From the NCBI RefSeq assembly GCF_003217215.1, contig NZ_QJTD01000006.1, positions 5,427 through 69,426 of the forward strand: a stretch of 64,000 nucleotides of DNA, in the 5' to 3' direction. Below, one piece after another: positions 61,057 to 64,000 of the stretch. Both the position numbers and the translations under genes were made by a program. Position 1 is the first letter of the stretch, and the number at the start of each line of letters is the position of its first letter. The stretch is from Winogradskyella epiphytica. GTDB taxonomy: Bacteria > Bacteroidota > Bacteroidia > Flavobacteriales > Flavobacteriaceae. Below the pieces are notes generated by a model. The model did no database searches and was not told the origin of the DNA. It saw only the letters and a program-made list of their open reading frames with translations.

Positions 61057-61686
61057 ATGTCTATTATAGATAAATTAAAATGGCGTTATGCCACAAAAAA
61101 ATTCGATTCTACTAAGTCGCTTTCAGAAGAAAAAATAAATATTCTCAAGGAAGCCTTTAATTTAACAGCATTATCATTTGGCCTACAAATCTTAAAATTA
61201 GTAGTAGTTGAAGATCGAGAGGTTAGAAAGAGGCTCGTAGAATCTGCTTACGGTCAACCTCAGGTTATTGATGCGTCTCATTTATTAATTCTCTGTATTC
61301 AGAATGAAATTGATGAAAATGTTGTTGAAGAGCATTTTGAGACCGTTAAAAACATTCGACAAACTCCAGATTCTATTTTAACACCTTTTAAATCTCAACT
61401 AAAGTCTACAATTAATGAAATGCCTAAGGTGAAAAAAGTAGATTGGGCAACTAGACAAGCTTATATCGCTTTGGGTAATTTAATGACGGTTTGTGCTGTT
61501 GAAAGGATTGATAGCTGTCCGATGGAAGGATTTAATCCTATAACATTAGGAACGGCTCTTGGTCTTGACGATTTAGGATTAAGGGCGGTTCTCCTATTAC
61601 CTGTTGGATATAGGGCAGATGATGATATGTTTGCCGATTTCAAAAAAGTAAGACAACCCTTGTCAAAAACCATTATAGATTTATAG
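61057..61686 (+). CDS. Nitroreductase-family NAD(P)H oxidoreductase
   Basis: A 209-residue FMN enzyme. DKLKWRYATKKFDSTKSLSEEKINILKEAFNLTALSFGLQ is the family N-terminus with the FMN-binding RYATK; VDWATRQAYIALGNLM and PMEGFNP with LLPVGYR near the end complete the fold. NfsB-like enzymes reduce nitroaromatics and quinones; the physiological substrate is not known. Confidence 0.92.
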   Translation: MSIIDKLKWRYATKKFDSTKSLSEEKINILKEAFNLTALSFGLQILKLVVVEDREVRKRLVESAYGQPQVIDASHLLILCIQNEIDENVVEEHFETVKNIRQTPDSILTPFKSQLKSTINEMPKVKKVDWATRQAYIALGNLMTVCAVERIDSCPMEGFNPITLGTALGLDDLGLRAVLLLPVGYRADDDMFADFKKVRQPLSKTIIDL

Positions 61687-61717
61687 CGGATTTAACAATA
61701 GGACCTTTTGAAAATGA

Positions 61718-61725
61718 TATCTTTG
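61718..61725 (+). promoter_or_regulatory. Promoter of the DegT-family gene
   Basis: TATCTTTG matches TAnnTTTG, 40 nt upstream of ATG 61766. Confidence 0.65.
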
Positions 61726-61765
61726 TTTTCGAGACAAAATTGTAAGATTAAAATCAAAATTTAAT

Positions 61766-62962
61766 ATGCCAGGATTCGAGTTATTTAGTGATTTAGAACG
61801 TAAGGAAGTTCATGATGTTTTAGACAATGGAGTGTTAATGCGCTATGGATTTGACGGCATGCGAAATGGCCATTGGAAAGCTAAAGAACTTGAAGCTGAA
61901 TTGGCAACTACACTTAAAACAAATCACGTTCAACTAGTGTCAAGCGGAACGGCTGCTGTATCTATTGCATTGGCTTCTGCTGGTGTTGGAGCAGGAGACG
62001 AGGTGATTATGCCTAGTTTTACCTTTGTTGCAAGTTTTGAAGCTATTATGATGCTAGGCGCTATACCTGTTTTAGTAGATATAGATGATACCTTAGCTCT
62101 AGACCCAAAAGCTGTCGAAGCGGCTATTACGCCAAGAACGAAAGCGGTGATGGTAGTTCAAATGTGTGGCAGCATGGGGCATATGGATGCGTTACAAGAG
62201 ATTTGTAGGAAACACAATTTACTATTTATTGAAGATGCTTGTCAAGCTATTGGTGGAACATATAATGGTAAACCATTGGGAAGTATTGCCGATTTAGGGT
62301 GCTTCTCTTTCGATTTTGTAAAAACAATTACTTGTGGTGAAGGTGGTGCCGTAATCACGAATAATCCAGATTATTATAGAAATGCCGATCATTTTAGCGA
62401 TCATGGGCACGACCATATAGGAAATGATAGAGGTGCCGAGTCACATCCATTTCTGGGATATAATTTTAGAGTTTCGGAACTACATGCTGCCGTAGGTTTG
62501 GCACAAGTAAAGCGTTTGCCTGAATTTATAGAAATTCAAAAGAAACATTATACAATCCTTCGCAATGCCTTATCACGAATTCCAGGTGTGACTTTTAGAA
62601 CTGTTCCTAAAGGAGGAGAAGAGAGTTATGCATTTTTAAATTTCTTTTTACCAGATTTAGAATCGGCAAGAAAGGTAAACGCCGCATTTAAAGAAAATGG
62701 TATAGATGCTTGTTTTCATTATTACGATAATAACTGGCACTATGTTAGAAAGTGGGATCATTTAAAAAATATGAAATCTTTATATCCGATTTCTACAGAA
62801 GTTAAAAAAGGCTTAGAATATCTTGAAACAAAAACTTTTGAACAATCCGATCACTATATCGCGAGAAACCTATCCTGTTTAATCAAATTGTCTTGGACAG
62901 AAGAAGAGGTGAAACAACGTGCTGAAAAAATGGTTGAATGCGTACAGAAGGCATTATCATAA
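61766..62962 (+). CDS. DegT/DnrJ/EryC1/StrS-family aminotransferase
   Basis: A 398-residue PLP enzyme of the sugar aminotransferase family. VSSGTAAVSIALASAGVGAGDEVIMPSFTFVASFEAI is the fold-type I opening; EDACQAIGGTYNGKPLGS binds PLP, and FSFDFVKTITCGEGGAVIT carries the Schiff-base lysine. YNFRVSELHAAVGLAQVKRLP is also typical. It probably aminates a nucleotide-linked keto-sugar, but no sugar-synthesis genes lie nearby, so the product is unclear. Confidence 0.92.
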   Translation: MPGFELFSDLERKEVHDVLDNGVLMRYGFDGMRNGHWKAKELEAELATTLKTNHVQLVSSGTAAVSIALASAGVGAGDEVIMPSFTFVASFEAIMMLGAIPVLVDIDDTLALDPKAVEAAITPRTKAVMVVQMCGSMGHMDALQEICRKHNLLFIEDACQAIGGTYNGKPLGSIADLGCFSFDFVKTITCGEGGAVITNNPDYYRNADHFSDHGHDHIGNDRGAESHPFLGYNFRVSELHAAVGLAQVKRLPEFIEIQKKHYTILRNALSRIPGVTFRTVPKGGEESYAFLNFFLPDLESARKVNAAFKENGIDACFHYYDNNWHYVRKWDHLKNMKSLYPISTEVKKGLEYLETKTFEQSDHYIARNLSCLIKLSWTEEEVKQRAEKMVECVQKALS

Positions 62963-62976
62963 TTAAGACTTATAAT

Positions 62977-63016
62977 AAAAAAATGGCTTCGTATTTAAAT
63001 ACACGAAGCCATTTTC
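62977..63016. terminator. Bidirectional terminator between convergent genes
   Basis: AAAATGGCTTCGT and ACGAAGCCATTTT form a 13-bp perfect stem with a 10-nt loop, A-rich on the left and T-rich on the right. It can serve the DegT gene and the convergent ribB gene, although the latter is 70 bp away. Confidence 0.9.
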
Positions 63017-63085
63017 TATTTTGGACTGTTACGATTTCTAATTTAGACCTTCAGCTCGGCCTTTATTTAAACTATAATTTTCAAA

Positions 63086-64000
63086 CTAATAATTTACATA
63101 ATCAACAATCTCCAATCCGTAACCAATCATTCCAACACGTTTCGTTTGAAGACTATTAGACATGAGTATCAATTTACTGATTTTAAGATCGTGTAAAATT
63201 TGTGCTCCAATACCAAAATCCTTAGTGTCTATACTAATACTTGGTGCTTTAACTAACTCTCCTTCCACTTGATTTTCTTTAAGAATAGCTAATCGAGCTA
63301 ATAAGTTAATAGACTCTGCTTGTTGATTTATAAAGATGATAGCACCTTTGCCTTCCGTATTAATAACATTAAACATACTATCTAATTTCTGGTCGGCATT
63401 ATTGGTTAGAGTACCCAGAATATCATTATTCACTAAAGTAGCATTAACACGCGTATAAACAGGCTCATCCGTCTTCCAAGTACCTTTGGTTAGTGCAATA
63501 TGAATTTGATTATTTGTAGTTTGTAAATAAGCTCTGAGTCTAAACTTACCAAAACGCGTTTCGATATCGAAATCTTCTTTCTTTTCAATTAACGAATCGT
63601 GCTCCATTCGGTAAGCCACTAAATCTTCAATAGAAACGATTTTTAAATCAAATTTCTTAGCAACCTCCATTAATTGTGGCAATCGCGCCATAGTACCGTC
63701 TTCATTCATGATTTCTACAATCACACCTGCAGGTTCAAAACCCGCTAAGCGTGCGAAATCTATAGCAGCTTCTGTATGTCCAGTACGTCTTAAAACACCA
63801 CCTTCTTTAGCTACTAAAGGAAATATATGTCCTGGACGTGCTAATTCAAAAGGCTTAGTGTCTTTTTTAACTAATGCTTGAATGGTTTTAGCTCTATCAC
63901 TGGCCGAAATACCTGTACTTACACCATTACCTCTTAAATCTACAGATACTGTGAAAGCGGTTTCTAATGGATCTGTATTATTTCTCACCATCATGTTCAA
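63086..64000 (-). CDS. ribB: 3,4-dihydroxy-2-butanone-4-phosphate synthase with degenerate RibA domain (partial)
   Basis: The C-terminal 304 residues; the N-terminus lies beyond the window. RibB catalyses ribulose 5-phosphate to dihydroxybutanone phosphate in riboflavin synthesis. NNTDPLETAFTVSVD, GVSTGISASDRAKTI and RPGHIFPLVAKEGGVLRRTGHTEAAIDFARLAG are the RibB core. The second domain keeps the GTP cyclohydrolase II fold but lacks the zinc Cys triad: at the usual ECLTGDVFGSLRCDC site it has ATLVNNDILGTLTNN. It is therefore probably not a working RibA. Confidence 0.92.
   Translation of the reverse strand: MNMMVRNNTDPLETAFTVSVDLRGNGVSTGISASDRAKTIQALVKKDTKPFELARPGHIFPLVAKEGGVLRRTGHTEAAIDFARLAGFEPAGVIVEIMNEDGTMARLPQLMEVAKKFDLKIVSIEDLVAYRMEHDSLIEKKEDFDIETRFGKFRLRAYLQTTNNQIHIALTKGTWKTDEPVYTRVNATLVNNDILGTLTNNADQKLDSMFNVINTEGKGAIIFINQQAESINLLARLAILKENQVEGELVKAPSISIDTKDFGIGAQILHDLKISKLILMSNSLQTKRVGMIGYGLEIVDYVNY

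Overview
The window looks like a chromosome segment of a marine-type member of the Bacteroidota, family Flavobacteriaceae. The evidence is low GC, promoters of the TAnnTTTG (-7) type, few Shine-Dalgarno sites, many lipoproteins with short signal peptides, and lineage-typical genes: DUF4290, DUF2911, DUF6428, BshB1, a fused CcsBA cytochrome c assembly protein, the UbiA-type geranylgeranyl transferase and a RibB with a degenerate RibA domain. No phage, plasmid, CRISPR array or rRNA operon was seen.

Layout. 1-1440 is a non-coding array of 70-bp palindromic units with a 342-bp near-exact duplication and heptameric simple repeats. 1443-5318 holds a PAP2 phosphatase, a VOC protein, a saccharopine-dehydrogenase-like oxidoreductase and small unknowns. 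5459-11483 is a compact minus-strand DNA-repair operon (MBL exonuclease, ATP-dependent ligase, Lhr-like helicase, PdeM phosphoesterase) with a DUF3253 gene at its end. 11771-12370 is an M15 peptidase broken by one in-frame stop. 12388-18538 looks like an old tRNA-Met-targeted island: the 3' 48 bp of the tRNA gene recur as a degenerate direct repeat at the far end, and the interior holds accessory genes, decayed lipoproteins and no integrase.

18718-30817 is mostly housekeeping (aminotransferase, YqgE, HU, Fmt, RecQ, DUF493, DUF4290, MurA), followed by a light/oxidative-stress group (photolyase, SRPBCC protein, TspO, glutathione peroxidase). A second repeat block lies at 20045-20640. 31029-38641 holds FolE, a lone pseudopilin-like gene, a TetR/AarF/SDR operon and an arsR-DUF6428-arsC-like operon. 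40586-45084 pairs a secreted PIG-L deacetylase with a sodium symporter and a newly read 39-residue membrane protein between them. 45200-50818 encodes CorA, a small MscS channel, Maf, a prenyltransferase, a KdsC-like phosphatase and a DUF2520 protein.

50929-64000 contains truncated haemoglobin, MscL, CcsBA, a trans-sulfuration PLP enzyme, BshB1, tRNA-His, two tandem M28 peptidases, tRNA-Ser, a nitroreductase, a DegT-family aminotransferase and the C-terminal part of RibB, cut by the window end.

Most interesting points: the tRNA-Met island with its degenerate att repeat; the six-unit palindromic array; the 39-residue protein coupled to the symporter; a terminator whose T-tract touches the start codon of the next gene; MurA with Asp in place of the usual catalytic Cys; and several genes broken by single in-frame TAA codons. 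Function calls rest on motif reading alone; no database search was run.
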